Notes under the pieces: generated by a model | Database searches by the model: none | Told to the model about the DNA's origin: nothing | Seen by the model: the letters and a program-made list of their open reading frames with translations, nothing else | Translations under genes and position numbers: made by a program | Assembly (NCBI GenBank): GCA_018261905.1 | Contig: JAGTRU010000009.1 | Span: 62,001 to 126,000, forward strand | DNA length: 64,000 nucleotides | Direction of reading: 5' to 3' | Origin: Pseudomonadota bacterium | GTDB lineage: Bacteria; Pseudomonadota; Gammaproteobacteria; Burkholderiales; Rhodocyclaceae | Shown here: positions 45,915 to 54,197 of the stretch, one piece after another | Layout of the letters: each line of letters starts with the position of its first letter | Numbering within the stretch: position 1 is the stretch's first letter

Positions 45915-46292
45915 ATGTTCCAGACCCTGATCGCCGAAGACAATGCGGTATTCCGCCACTCCCTGAAAACGGTGCTGGAGCGCCGTTTTCCACGCATGCT
46001 GATCGAAGAGGCGGTGGATGGGGAGCAGGCCGTGGCGCGGGGAACCGCCCGTCACCATGACCTGATCTTCATGGATATCAAAATGCCCGGCCGCAACGGC
46101 CTGGAGGCCACCCGCCTGATCAAGTCGAGCGATACGGGCGCCGTCGTCTGCCTGGTGACCAGCTACGACCTGCCGGAATACCGCGAAGCAGCCGGTATTT
46201 GCGGGGCCGATCATTTCATCGTCAAGGACGACTCGTCGGAGAGCGTCATCGTCGATCTGGTCGAATCGGTGCTCGCCCGGCGGGCGACCTAG
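45915..46292 (+). CDS. Stand-alone response-regulator receiver protein
   Basis: A 125-aa CheY-like receiver domain only. It shows the acidic pair in LIAEDNAVFR, phospho-acceptor Asp in LIFMDIKMPGRNG (~54), Ser/Thr in CLVTSYDLPE and Lys in FIVKDDSSES. It is co-transcribed with the lytic transglycosylase (1-base gap) and converges on the last gene of the secretion operon with a 4-base overlap. It could be a phospho-relay partner of the two-component pair on the other strand. Confidence 0.88.
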   Translation: MFQTLIAEDNAVFRHSLKTVLERRFPRMLIEEAVDGEQAVARGTARHHDLIFMDIKMPGRNGLEATRLIKSSDTGAVVCLVTSYDLPEYREAAGICGADHFIVKDDSSESVIVDLVESVLARRAT

Positions 46293-46831
46293 CGCCAGCG
46301 GCTGCCCGTCGGCAACGCTGGCTGCGCTTGCGGTGGCGCGGGCATGGCCGTGGCCGAATCGGCCGGGGGGATTTGCCCTTCCGCCATGAACACCCATTCG
46401 GAATATTTCTCCTTGTCCAGGAATAGCGTGTCGCGGGCCCGGAAGCCGGCGCTTTTCAGCGGCGTTTGCTCGGACAGGCTATAGACTCCGACAATCTGTC
46501 CGTTCGGCAGCTTGACGATGCCCCACTCGGCGCTGCCGGTCATCGGGTCGACATAAATCTTGCGCAGATGATGTTTGACCGCCACCTTGTCGTCGTCCTG
46601 CACCAGCACTTCCAGGCTGACCGGATAGCGCTGGTTGCTCAGGTAGTAGCGGTTCAGGGCCTGCCGGAACTGCTGGCCGATATAGAGCAGTTCCTTCTCG
46701 TGGTCGCGCTGCACCATCGTATGCCAGACCGTACCCAGCGCCGCTAGGCCGGCACCCATGATGGCGACGCCGATCAGCACGGCGATATAGGTAAAGCCGG
46801 ACTGCTTACCACGTACTGTAAGGGCTGCCAT
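46289..46831 (-). CDS. Pseudopilin-like protein lacking Glu5 (GspK-like position)
   Basis: A 180-aa protein with a prepilin-type N-terminus: short leader MAALTVRGKQSG, then FTYIAVLIGVAIMGAGLAAL. The usual Glu at +5 is replaced by Ala, the feature of tip pseudopilins such as GspK. A soluble domain follows (DHEKELLYIGQQFRQALNRYYL and onward), with a proline-rich tail. The start MAALTVRG is preferred; upstream frame sequence is not pilin-like. It overlaps the preceding pseudopilin gene by 26 bases and is the last gene of the operon. Confidence 0.8.
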   Translation of the reverse strand: MAALTVRGKQSGFTYIAVLIGVAIMGAGLAALGTVWHTMVQRDHEKELLYIGQQFRQALNRYYLSNQRYPVSLEVLVQDDDKVAVKHHLRKIYVDPMTGSAEWGIVKLPNGQIVGVYSLSEQTPLKSAGFRARDTLFLDKEKYSEWVFMAEGQIPPADSATAMPAPPQAQPALPTGSRWR

Positions 46832-47201
46832 CGGAAGAATTCCCCTCGGCTCCGCTGTGAATGTCGAAGACGCCGCCCTTGTCCGGCGAGTCGGGCGGCA
46901 CGATGAGCCAGGTGGTGGTACTTTCGGTGATCGGGTCATAGGGCAGGCTGCGCAGATACTTCTTTTCGACCAGGGTTTCCAGTTGTTCGGGATACTTGTC
47001 GTTGTCGCCGTAGTACTTGTCCAGCACGTCGCGGGTGGCGGCCAGGTTGGCCTTGAGGATGGTTTCCTTCGACTTGTCGACGCGATGGAAATAGCGCGGT
47101 GTGGCCAGCGCCAACAACAGCGCCACGATGGCCAGGACGACGACCAGTTCGATCAGCGTGAAACCTTGCCGGAGGTAGTGCAGCGAAGGAGGGGGGGTCA
47201 T
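46806..47201 (-). CDS. Type II secretion-like pseudopilin (GspG-type)
   Basis: A 131-aa pseudopilin. It has a 12-residue leader ending LRQG and the mature start FTLIELVVVLAIVALLLALAT with Glu5 intact for methylation and assembly. A short GspG-like globular domain contains YPEQLETLVEKKYLRSLPYDP. PilD (3872-4723) would process it, since the operon has no peptidase. It follows the other pseudopilin gene by 4 bases and overlaps the Glu5-less one. Confidence 0.88.
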   Translation of the reverse strand: MTPPPSLHYLRQGFTLIELVVVLAIVALLLALATPRYFHRVDKSKETILKANLAATRDVLDKYYGDNDKYPEQLETLVEKKYLRSLPYDPITESTTTWLIVPPDSPDKGGVFDIHSGAEGNSSDGSPYSTW

Positions 47202-47205
47202 GCGC

Positions 47206-47700
47206 TCACCATTGGCGGTAGGGAATGCCGTTCAGACCAACCGCGCTGGAGCGGGAATAGACGTCATAGACGTCGCTGCCCTCGCTCGGCGCGTCGGGCG
47301 GGCTGGCATAGGCGCGTTTGCCCCAGGTCTCGGCGGCCGGCTGGCTCGGGTCGGTGGCAAATGGGTCGCGCGGGATGCGGCGCAGGAAATAGATTTTCTG
47401 CGCCCTGCTGGCGCTTTTCGCATCGTCCACGCCGTCGACGAGAATCTGCAAATTTTCCGGATAGCCCGATTTCTGGGCGTTGGCGATGATTTTCCCGTCG
47501 TCGACCGCCTCCTTGTAGGCGTCGATGGCCGTCCGGATCTGCTGCAGGGCATCGCGAAAGTCACGCTCCTTGCTGCGTTGCATGGCGACTTCCGCCATCG
47601 GCACGACGATCGAGGCGAGCAGGCCGACGATGGCCACCGTGATGACCAACTCGATCAGCGTAAAGCCGCTATTCATTGGCCGGTGACCGGGCGGGCGCAT
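47206..47700 (-). CDS. Type II secretion-like pseudopilin
   Basis: A 164-aa pseudopilin with mature start FTLIELVITVAIVGLLASIVV and Glu5 present. The leader is MRPPGHRPMNSG, or the shorter MNSG if translation begins at the second ATG. The globular part shows KERDFRDALQQIRTAIDAYKE, then a GspG-like DPFATDP region. It follows the secretin gene by 2 bases. It is one of four pseudopilins in the operon, a full set for a type II-like pseudopilus. Confidence 0.87.
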   Translation of the reverse strand: MRPPGHRPMNSGFTLIELVITVAIVGLLASIVVPMAEVAMQRSKERDFRDALQQIRTAIDAYKEAVDDGKIIANAQKSGYPENLQILVDGVDDAKSASRAQKIYFLRRIPRDPFATDPSQPAAETWGKRAYASPPDAPSEGSDVYDVYSRSSAVGLNGIPYRQW

Positions 47701-47702
47701 GA

Positions 47703-50075
47703 TCAGGGTTGAATCGCGATGGTCAGTGCCGGCGGATTGGGGATCGCCAGTGAGCCGCCGCCAACGTCCGTTGCCGTGATGCCGGAGGCGCTGATCAGCA
47801 CCGGTCCCTGGCCGCCGATGACTTCGAACTGGAGTGCCGCGATGTTGCCCCCGGCCGCCGCCGAGGCGCCGTTTTCGGTGGTCAGCTCGGCACTGATGGT
47901 GCCGCTGGCTTCATCGATCTTCCAGTCGAAGTTGCCCTTGACGCCGGCCCGCCGCAGCAGGTCGCCCTCGCTGACGGTGAGCGCTTTGAGGGCATCGCTG
48001 TCGTAGGCCACGGTGAGGCCCAGGGTACTGATCGGCGCGCCGCCCAGGGCATTGAGTGCGACGTTGATCTTGTCGCCGACCTTGGCCTGGGCCGGTCCGT
48101 TGACATTGACGGTGAGGCCGGGGGCGGCCGCCATGCTCGGGGCGGCGCGCGGCGCGGCGGGCGGCGGCAGGCGGTTGCCGGCGGCCACCGTGCCCTGGTT
48201 GACGACGCCAGACGAGGCCGCGATCTTGAGGTCCGGGGCGGTGAATTTCACGCTGCTTTCGGTACCCGACCACAGTTCCAGCAGATCCGCTTCGCTGATC
48301 TGGTTATTGCGGATGATGTGGGGGGTGATGGCCAGGACCAGTTCGCGATTACCCCACTGGTCGTTCTGAATGCCGAAAAGACGGCCAAGGAAGGGGATGT
48401 CGCCCAGTCCCGGGACCTTGTTGTTCTGACTCATGCTGTCCGAGGCCTGGATCAGGCCACCCATCACCTGCGTCTCGCCATCTTTCAGACGCAGCACGGT
48501 AGACGCATTGTTGGTCGTCGTCTTGAAGGCGATCGAGCCACTCGGGCCATCCACGCGGTCGCCGAGCTTGCTGACCTCGAGGTTCAACTTGATGGCGACA
48601 TTGCCATCAAGATAGATGGTCGGCTCGACTTCCAGTTTGATCCCCGTCTCCAGGTACTGGATGCTGGTATTGAAGACCGCCGCCAGGCCGGAGCCGCCGC
48701 CCACCGTACCGGTCCCCGGAACCGCCGCACTGGAGATGACCGGGGTCCGGTCGCCGATCATGATCTTGGCTTTTTCCTTGTTGCGGACGCGGATGCGCGG
48801 CGTGGCCAGGGTCCGGGTATCGGTGTTGCCCCCTTGCGCCTTGGCACTGACCGTCGCGTTCGAGACGCTCACCCCGACATCCGCCGAGGTCATGTTCTTG
48901 AAGGCCTGCAGGGTTGCCGCCGCGCCGGACAACGGCCAGGACAGCGTCGCCGAGGCCGCGGTCGGCCAATCGATGCCGAGGGCCAGGGAACGGCTGCGAT
49001 CGACATCGAGCAGTTCGACTTCCAGCATGACTTCCGAATCCGGTTGGTCCATCGACGACACCAGCTTTTCCGCCAGGCGGATGACCGGCGCCGTATCGCG
49101 AACGACCACCGCATTGCTGCGCTCATCGACATAGACATCCTTGGATTTGAGGATGGTCTTGATCATGGTCTGTACCTGCTTGGGGTCGGCATTGACCAGG
49201 GCGAAGCGGCGCACCTTGAGTTCCAGGTATTCCTTGCTCTTGGCCGGGGTCAAGGGATAGATCAGTACGCTGTTCTCACCGAGGATGCGCTTTTCCAGCT
49301 GGTTCTGCAGGAGGATCAGGTCGAGGGTTTCCTCGACGGCCGTATCCTTGACGAAAATCGAGACCTTGATGTCGTTGCGGACATCCTTGTCGATCATGAT
49401 ATTGACGCCGGTGGTCCGCGAAATGGCTTCCAGCACCATTTTCAGGTTGGCGTCGCGGAACTGCAGGGTGACCGGGCGCCGGCCCTTGATATTGAGGCGC
49501 GGCCCGGCCAGGCTTTCCTTGAGGTTCTGTTCTTCCAACTGGTAGCGCAACTGGTTGGCCTTGACGTCGCCCGGCCGTTCGACGAGCACTAGGTTGACCG
49601 CTGCCTTGGCGCCGGTGAGGTCGCCCTTCTTGAGCATGGTCTGGGCATCGCTCAGCCATTTGGCGTGGCGGCGGGCCGTCGCTACCTCGGTCAGGCCGTT
49701 GCGGGCGGCCTGGTTGGCGCTCTCGATATTCAGGGCGCGGCGATAGAGTCCCTCGGCGGCCTCGAACCGTTCGTTGGCCAGTTCGCTGGTCGCGGCGTTG
49801 AGGACGCGATTTACCGCCTGCTCACGCTGGCGCAGGTATTCCTGGCGGGCCTGCGTATTCTTGGGGTCCTCCGCCGCCAGTTGCGCGAGCTTGGCGAGGC
49901 CGTCTTCGTAGTGACCATCCATGATCAGCGACATGCCGTCACGGCGTGTCATCTCGTTCGCACAACCCGCAAGCAGCAGGACTGCCGACCACATCAGTAC
50001 CTGCTGGCGGAGCCTCCTTTGCGGCCGAGCGGGGCAGCCGAGCGTCGATACGCTGTTTTTTTGAGTGGGCTTCAC
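47703..50075 (-). CDS. GspD-like secretin lipoprotein with C-terminal cohesin domain
   Basis: A 790-aa outer-membrane pore. It has a signal with lipobox LLLAGCANE (~36), a TPR-like helical region (~45-190), an STN/N0-type segment (VTLQFRDANLKMVLEAISRT, ~205), N1 and the secretin core with the conserved VPGLGDIPFLGRLFG motif (~560) and the ELVLAITPHIIR end (~590). A linker and then a cohesin-type beta domain (about 660-790) follow. Cohesin is normally a dockerin receptor in cellulosomes, and its fusion to secretins is an established but poorly understood variant. It overlaps the gene before it by 4 bases. Confidence 0.92.
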   Translation of the reverse strand: MKPTQKNSVSTLGCPARPQRRLRQQVLMWSAVLLLAGCANEMTRRDGMSLIMDGHYEDGLAKLAQLAAEDPKNTQARQEYLRQREQAVNRVLNAATSELANERFEAAEGLYRRALNIESANQAARNGLTEVATARRHAKWLSDAQTMLKKGDLTGAKAAVNLVLVERPGDVKANQLRYQLEEQNLKESLAGPRLNIKGRRPVTLQFRDANLKMVLEAISRTTGVNIMIDKDVRNDIKVSIFVKDTAVEETLDLILLQNQLEKRILGENSVLIYPLTPAKSKEYLELKVRRFALVNADPKQVQTMIKTILKSKDVYVDERSNAVVVRDTAPVIRLAEKLVSSMDQPDSEVMLEVELLDVDRSRSLALGIDWPTAASATLSWPLSGAAATLQAFKNMTSADVGVSVSNATVSAKAQGGNTDTRTLATPRIRVRNKEKAKIMIGDRTPVISSAAVPGTGTVGGGSGLAAVFNTSIQYLETGIKLEVEPTIYLDGNVAIKLNLEVSKLGDRVDGPSGSIAFKTTTNNASTVLRLKDGETQVMGGLIQASDSMSQNNKVPGLGDIPFLGRLFGIQNDQWGNRELVLAITPHIIRNNQISEADLLELWSGTESSVKFTAPDLKIAASSGVVNQGTVAAGNRLPPPAAPRAAPSMAAAPGLTVNVNGPAQAKVGDKINVALNALGGAPISTLGLTVAYDSDALKALTVSEGDLLRRAGVKGNFDWKIDEASGTISAELTTENGASAAAGGNIAALQFEVIGGQGPVLISASGITATDVGGGSLAIPNPPALTIAIQP

Positions 50076-50608
50076 TGGACTATTCCTGTATTGAGCGATT
50101 GTTCAACGTGCAGCGGAAGATAAAGGAAGGTCAGTTGTCCTCCCTTGAGGCTCTCGACCCGGTAGGTACGGTCGATGGTGTCACCCAGGGCAACCGTCAG
50201 CAGGCGGTCGCCGCGGGTAAGAAGGATCAGCTTGGCGTCGCCCTCGATGTACTGGCCGAAGTAGGCAAACGGCAGGGGCGGCGCTGTTGGCGGTGGCGGG
50301 GGCGGCGGAGGAGGGGGCGGCGGCGGGGGCGGCGGCACGTACCAGGAGAAGCCGGCGAAGAGGTCGGGGATGTTCTCGCCGAGCGGCGGCCGCGGCGGAT
50401 TGTCCAGTTGTCCGGGGCGGGCGATGGTGCTGCCGGCCGCCGCCAGCGGGCCGCTCGTCTTGCTGCGCGCCGCCGTCGCCTGACGGCCGCCGGTCGCCTT
50501 GCCGGCGGGGGAGGCAACGCCGTCGTCCTCGCCCGGCGCCAACCAGACCAGGGTCAGCGTGCCGATCAGGCCGAGGGCCAGCAGCAGGCGGGTATGGACC
50601 GGCTTCAT
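50072..50608 (-). CDS. GspC/PilP-like periplasmic linker protein with polyproline rod
   Basis: A 178-aa single-pass inner-membrane protein. It has an N-terminal helix (LLLALGLIGTLTLVWLAP), a low-complexity region, an uninterrupted run of 16 prolines (~91-106), then a small beta domain (FAYFGQYIEGDAKLILLTRGDRLLTVALG) that resembles the PilP/GspC homology region contacting the secretin. The polyproline rod likely spans periplasm or peptidoglycan. The DNA encoding the run (about 50290-50340) is GC-repeat rich and may be length-variable. It lies between the PilO-like and secretin genes. Confidence 0.8.
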   Translation of the reverse strand: MKPVHTRLLLALGLIGTLTLVWLAPGEDDGVASPAGKATGGRQATAARSKTSGPLAAAGSTIARPGQLDNPPRPPLGENIPDLFAGFSWYVPPPPPPPPPPPPPPPPTAPPLPFAYFGQYIEGDAKLILLTRGDRLLTVALGDTIDRTYRVESLKGGQLTFLYLPLHVEQSLNTGIVQ

Positions 50609-51165
50609 GCGCCCTTCTCCAGATAAAGCAGGAAGACGATGCGGGCATCGACCGTACCGTCGCCGACCTTGTCGCGCTTCAAGTAGATCCCGTCGAGGGA
50701 GAGGGCGGGAGCGGTGGCCAGGGCGGCGGCGATGAAGCGGCGAATCTGCGGATAGCTTCCCTTGACCGGGAAGGCGATGCGGAAGCGGTCGAGACGGCCG
50801 GACGGGGCTCGGGTCAAGGTGTATTCCCCGGCTTCCAGGGCCAGTTGCTGCTGGCCCGCCAGGCTATAGATTTCGCCGAGCCAGTCGGGCACCGTGGCGC
50901 CCTTCGGGAACGCCTGATAGAAGGCCCGCAACTGCTCGTCGGGGCTGGCCGGCTGGCCGTTGGCCGGTTGCCCGGCGGTCCGTTGCAGTTGGCCGCGGGC
51001 GGCGGCCAGTTGCTGCGCCAGTTGATCGGCGCGCCGGGCGGTGGCGGGAAAAACGACCAGCCCATAGGTGAGGGCGGCGAGCAACAGGGCGAAACCGGCC
51101 GTGCCCGGCCAACCCAGCCGGTGCAGGCGGTAGCTGAGGTGACGGCGGAGGAGGCGGGCATTCAT
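50605..51165 (-). CDS. PilO/GspM-like inner-membrane assembly protein
   Basis: A 186-aa protein with one membrane helix (WPGTAGFALLLAALTYGLVVF, ~19-39), a coiled coil (ADQLAQQLAAARGQLQR) and a ferredoxin-like C-terminal domain (ALEAGEYTLTR ... RFIAAALATAPALSLDGIYL). This is the PilO/GspM design, part of the inner-membrane platform. The start MNARLLRRHL overlaps the stop of the PilN-like gene by 4 bases. The larger open frame around it is not coding. Confidence 0.8.
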   Translation of the reverse strand: MNARLLRRHLSYRLHRLGWPGTAGFALLLAALTYGLVVFPATARRADQLAQQLAAARGQLQRTAGQPANGQPASPDEQLRAFYQAFPKGATVPDWLGEIYSLAGQQQLALEAGEYTLTRAPSGRLDRFRIAFPVKGSYPQIRRFIAAALATAPALSLDGIYLKRDKVGDGTVDARIVFLLYLEKGA

Positions 51166-51695
51166 GAGGCGCTCCCCCACTTCGCGGTAATCCGGAAGCG
51201 GATCGGCTTTTCCCGGTCCTGCTGATTGACCTGGTGGGTATGCAGGATGACCGCGGAGAGGTTTTCCTGGCTCTGCAGCATCCGGTAATAGGCCAGCATT
51301 TCGTCGAAATTCTTGGCTTCCGCCGTCAGGGTCAGCTCGCCCTTGGTGACGTCCGGCTCCAGCGACAGGATGCCGACCTGGCGTTGGGCTTCCCCTTCGA
51401 AGGTGGCGAATAGCTGGTCCCAGGGCATGTTCAACTTGCCGGCCACGGCGATCGCCCGGTTCCACTCGGCGGCCAGCTGGACGTCGTCGATTTTCAGGGC
51501 GGCCGGCTGGCGGGCGGCGAGCGCCGCCCGGGTCGCCTGCAACTGGCTTTCCGCCGTCCGCAGGCGCGGTTGCCAATAGTGGTATTGCCAGCCAAGGGCG
51601 GCAGCGAGCGCGCCCAGGCCGAGGAGCAGGCCGAGCCACGGCAGGCGGCCGGCCGGTGGGCGATGCTTGGCGAAGTTGATGTCGAGACGCGGCAT
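51162..51695 (-). CDS. PilN-like inner-membrane assembly protein
   Basis: A 177-aa protein beginning MPRLDINFAKHRPPAG, like PilN, whose N-terminus binds PilM. One helix (LPWLGLLLGLGALAAALGW), a coiled coil and a ferredoxin-like domain follow. With the flanking PilM-like and PilO-like proteins it forms the inner-membrane platform (GspL equivalent split into PilM + PilN). It is spaced 5 bases after the PilM-like gene. Confidence 0.82.
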   Translation of the reverse strand: MPRLDINFAKHRPPAGRLPWLGLLLGLGALAAALGWQYHYWQPRLRTAESQLQATRAALAARQPAALKIDDVQLAAEWNRAIAVAGKLNMPWDQLFATFEGEAQRQVGILSLEPDVTKGELTLTAEAKNFDEMLAYYRMLQSQENLSAVILHTHQVNQQDREKPIRFRITAKWGSAS

Positions 51696-51700
51696 GCTGG

Positions 51701-52525
51701 CTATCCGAGCAGGGCAAAAGCGAAGCGACCGTCGGTCAGCGGTGAAAAGTTGCGCCGCGGCGCCGGCTGCAGGCTGCGGAACGACCAGCGGGAGCCGGCG
51801 GGCAGCGCGAGTTCGGGATGCGCCGGGGCAAAAATCAGGGCCTGGGCCGTCGGTGTCTCGTCACGGCCGGCCAGCAGACTTTCGTTGTCGAGCAGTTCGG
51901 GCAACTCCGCGGCCCAGTTCGGGCCGATCCGCAGGCTGCGGATCCAGCGCCATTGCTTGTTCTCGGCCAGGGCCAGGGTGAGCCGGCCGGCTTCATGGAC
52001 GACCAGCCAACGGGCCTGTTTGCGGTCGAGGCCGGGTTGCCAGTAATTGGCCGCCGCCGCCAGATAGGGCTGGATCGCCAGTAGCCGGTTGTGGCTGGCC
52101 GTGGCGGCCTCTTCCAGGCTGGCCAGCAGTTCGCTATCGACGGCGGCGGCCAGCTTGCTGCGGCCGGGCGCTTCGTCGCTGAGGCAGACCTGCCAGTCGG
52201 CGGCGGCCTCGGCGTAGATTTGGGCAAAGGCCAGGCGGGCGATGGCGAGTTCTTCGGCGCTGTCATTGAGGTCGGCGCGCCAGGGCTGCAACTCGTAGTG
52301 CACGAAATGGCTGGAGAGAATCACCCGCACCCGCCGCCCGGCCGGCGACTCGCGCAACAGTTCGGCAAAGGCCCGGGCGGCGCCGGCCCAGGCCTTTTCG
52401 GGAGCGGGCGTGAGCGGCCGGCTGATCTTTTCGGCGATCTGCGGGCGCCAGCCGCGCCAGCGCAGCGCTACCAGTTCGCTGGGCGAAATGAAGACGGAGA
52501 GCGATTCAGGCGACAAAAGTGACAC
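51701..52525 (-). CDS. PilM/GspL-like cytoplasmic assembly protein
   Basis: A 274-aa protein of the actin-like PilM/GspL cytoplasmic type, recognised by position between the ATPase and the PilN-like gene rather than by strong motifs. It has no membrane segment. The sequence is divergent (e.g. VRVILSSHFVHYELQPWRAD), so family assignment is moderate. It overlaps the 3' end of the GspE gene by 20 bases, supporting one transcript. Confidence 0.68.
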   Translation of the reverse strand: MSLLSPESLSVFISPSELVALRWRGWRPQIAEKISRPLTPAPEKAWAGAARAFAELLRESPAGRRVRVILSSHFVHYELQPWRADLNDSAEELAIARLAFAQIYAEAAADWQVCLSDEAPGRSKLAAAVDSELLASLEEAATASHNRLLAIQPYLAAAANYWQPGLDRKQARWLVVHEAGRLTLALAENKQWRWIRSLRIGPNWAAELPELLDNESLLAGRDETPTAQALIFAPAHPELALPAGSRWSFRSLQPAPRRNFSPLTDGRFAFALLG

Positions 52526-54197
52526 GATTGATCTCCGCCAAGGTGGTTTCGCCCCGCCGCACCAGATCGAGGGCCGATTCGCGCAGGAACAGGGTGCCGT
52601 TGGCGCGGGCCGCTTCCTTGATCTGGCGGATCGGCGCCCGGGCGACGATCAGTTCGCGAATGACGTCGTTGAGGTGGAGGACTTCGGCGATCGCCTTGCG
52701 CCCCTTGTAGCCGCTGCCCCGGCAATGGCCGCAGCCCTGGCCGGCGCGGAAACGGAAGTCGGCGACATCGGCCCGGCAGAGGCCGGAATCGGCGAGCAGG
52801 AGATCGTCCGGCTGGTAGTCGGCGGCACAGTGCGGGCAGTTGACGCGCAGCAGGCGCTGGGCCAGCACGCCGTTCAAGGCCGAGACGAAGCTGTAGGGAT
52901 CGACCCCCATGTGCATGAAGCGGCCGATCACGTCGAAGACATTGTTGGCGTGCACCGTGGTGAATACCAGGTGGCCGGTCAGCGCCGACTGGATGGCGAT
53001 CTGCGCCGTTTCGGCATCGCGGATTTCGCCGACCATGATCTTGTCCGGGTCGTGGCGCAGGATGGAGCGCAGGCCGCGGGCGAAGGTCAGGCCCTTCTTC
53101 TCATTGACCGGGATCTGCAGCACGCCGGGCAACTGGTATTCGACCGGGTCCTCGATGGTGACGATCTTGTCGGTGCCGCGGTTGATTTCGGTGATCGCCG
53201 CATAGAGCGTCGTCGTCTTGCCGCTGCCTGTCGGGCCGGTGACCAGGAACATGCCGTAGGGTTCGCTGGCCAGGCGGCGCAGGGTGGCGGCGATCTTGTC
53301 GTCGAAACCCAGGCTGGTCAGTTGCAACTCCTTCATCTGGTTGGTCAGCGACTGCTTGTCGAGGATGCGCAGCACGGCATCCTCGCCATGGATGCTGGGC
53401 ATGATCGAAACCCGCAGGTCGACCTCGCGGCCGCCGATGCTGACGCGCAGGCGGCCGTCCTGGGGGACGCGGCGTTCGGCGATGTCGAGTTCGGACATGA
53501 CCTTGATGCGGGAAATGGTCTGTTCGGCAAACTCGACCGAGGGCACCGAGCCGACCACGCTCAACACGCCGTCGATGCGATACTTGATGACCATGCCGGC
53601 GTTGTTGGACTCCAGGTGGATGTCGCTGGCGTCGGTGCGCAGGGCGTCGTAGATGGTCGAATTGACCAGGCGGACGACGCGGCTGCTGTCCTTGCTGATG
53701 CCGCGGAAACTGAGCTCTTCGACGGCCTCGCCGGAATGGCGCGGGCTTTCGGTTTCCGGCAGGACGGTATCGAAGGCGCGCAGCCCGTCCTCGTAACCGG
53801 CTTGCCAGGCCAGGATGTCGGCGCGGCTGGCGAGGACCAGGGAAAAATCCGCACTGATCCGCGCCTCGGCCCACGATTGGATGGCGACGTTGAAGGGGTC
53901 GGCGACGATCAGGCTCAGGGCGCCGGCCCCATCGCGCAGCAGCAGGCATTCCCGGCTCAGGGTTTCCTTGAAGGGAACCAGATCGAAGGCCGGCTGCAGG
54001 CTGCGGATCTCGGCCATGGAGAGGGCCGGGCGGTGCACCGTGACGCTCAGTCGGCTGAGGAATTCTTCCGGCGCCAGGGCGGACTGTTCGGCCAGCACTT
54101 CGCTCAGCGAGCGGGCGGTGGCCAGGGCGAGGCTGCGGGCTTTGGCCAGTTCGGCGCTGGCGAAGGGCAGCAGGGCATTTTCGACGACGAGACTCAT
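52506..54197 (-). CDS. gspE: GspE-type secretion ATPase
   Basis: A 563-aa ATPase for the secretion machine. It has an N-terminal GspE domain (about 1-130), Walker A GPTGSGKTTT (~325), Asp box, Walker B and His box (HDPDKIMVGEIRDAETAQIA ... TTVHANN), and a four-cysteine zinc finger (CPHC ... CGHC, ~465-505). The start MSLVVENALLPF was chosen at the point where gspF ends with a 4-base overlap. It is distinct from PilB at 6-7.7 kb, so it powers the separate pseudopilus. Confidence 0.93.
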   Translation of the reverse strand: MSLVVENALLPFASAELAKARSLALATARSLSEVLAEQSALAPEEFLSRLSVTVHRPALSMAEIRSLQPAFDLVPFKETLSRECLLLRDGAGALSLIVADPFNVAIQSWAEARISADFSLVLASRADILAWQAGYEDGLRAFDTVLPETESPRHSGEAVEELSFRGISKDSSRVVRLVNSTIYDALRTDASDIHLESNNAGMVIKYRIDGVLSVVGSVPSVEFAEQTISRIKVMSELDIAERRVPQDGRLRVSIGGREVDLRVSIMPSIHGEDAVLRILDKQSLTNQMKELQLTSLGFDDKIAATLRRLASEPYGMFLVTGPTGSGKTTTLYAAITEINRGTDKIVTIEDPVEYQLPGVLQIPVNEKKGLTFARGLRSILRHDPDKIMVGEIRDAETAQIAIQSALTGHLVFTTVHANNVFDVIGRFMHMGVDPYSFVSALNGVLAQRLLRVNCPHCAADYQPDDLLLADSGLCRADVADFRFRAGQGCGHCRGSGYKGRKAIAEVLHLNDVIRELIVARAPIRQIKEAARANGTLFLRESALDLVRRGETTLAEINRVTFVA

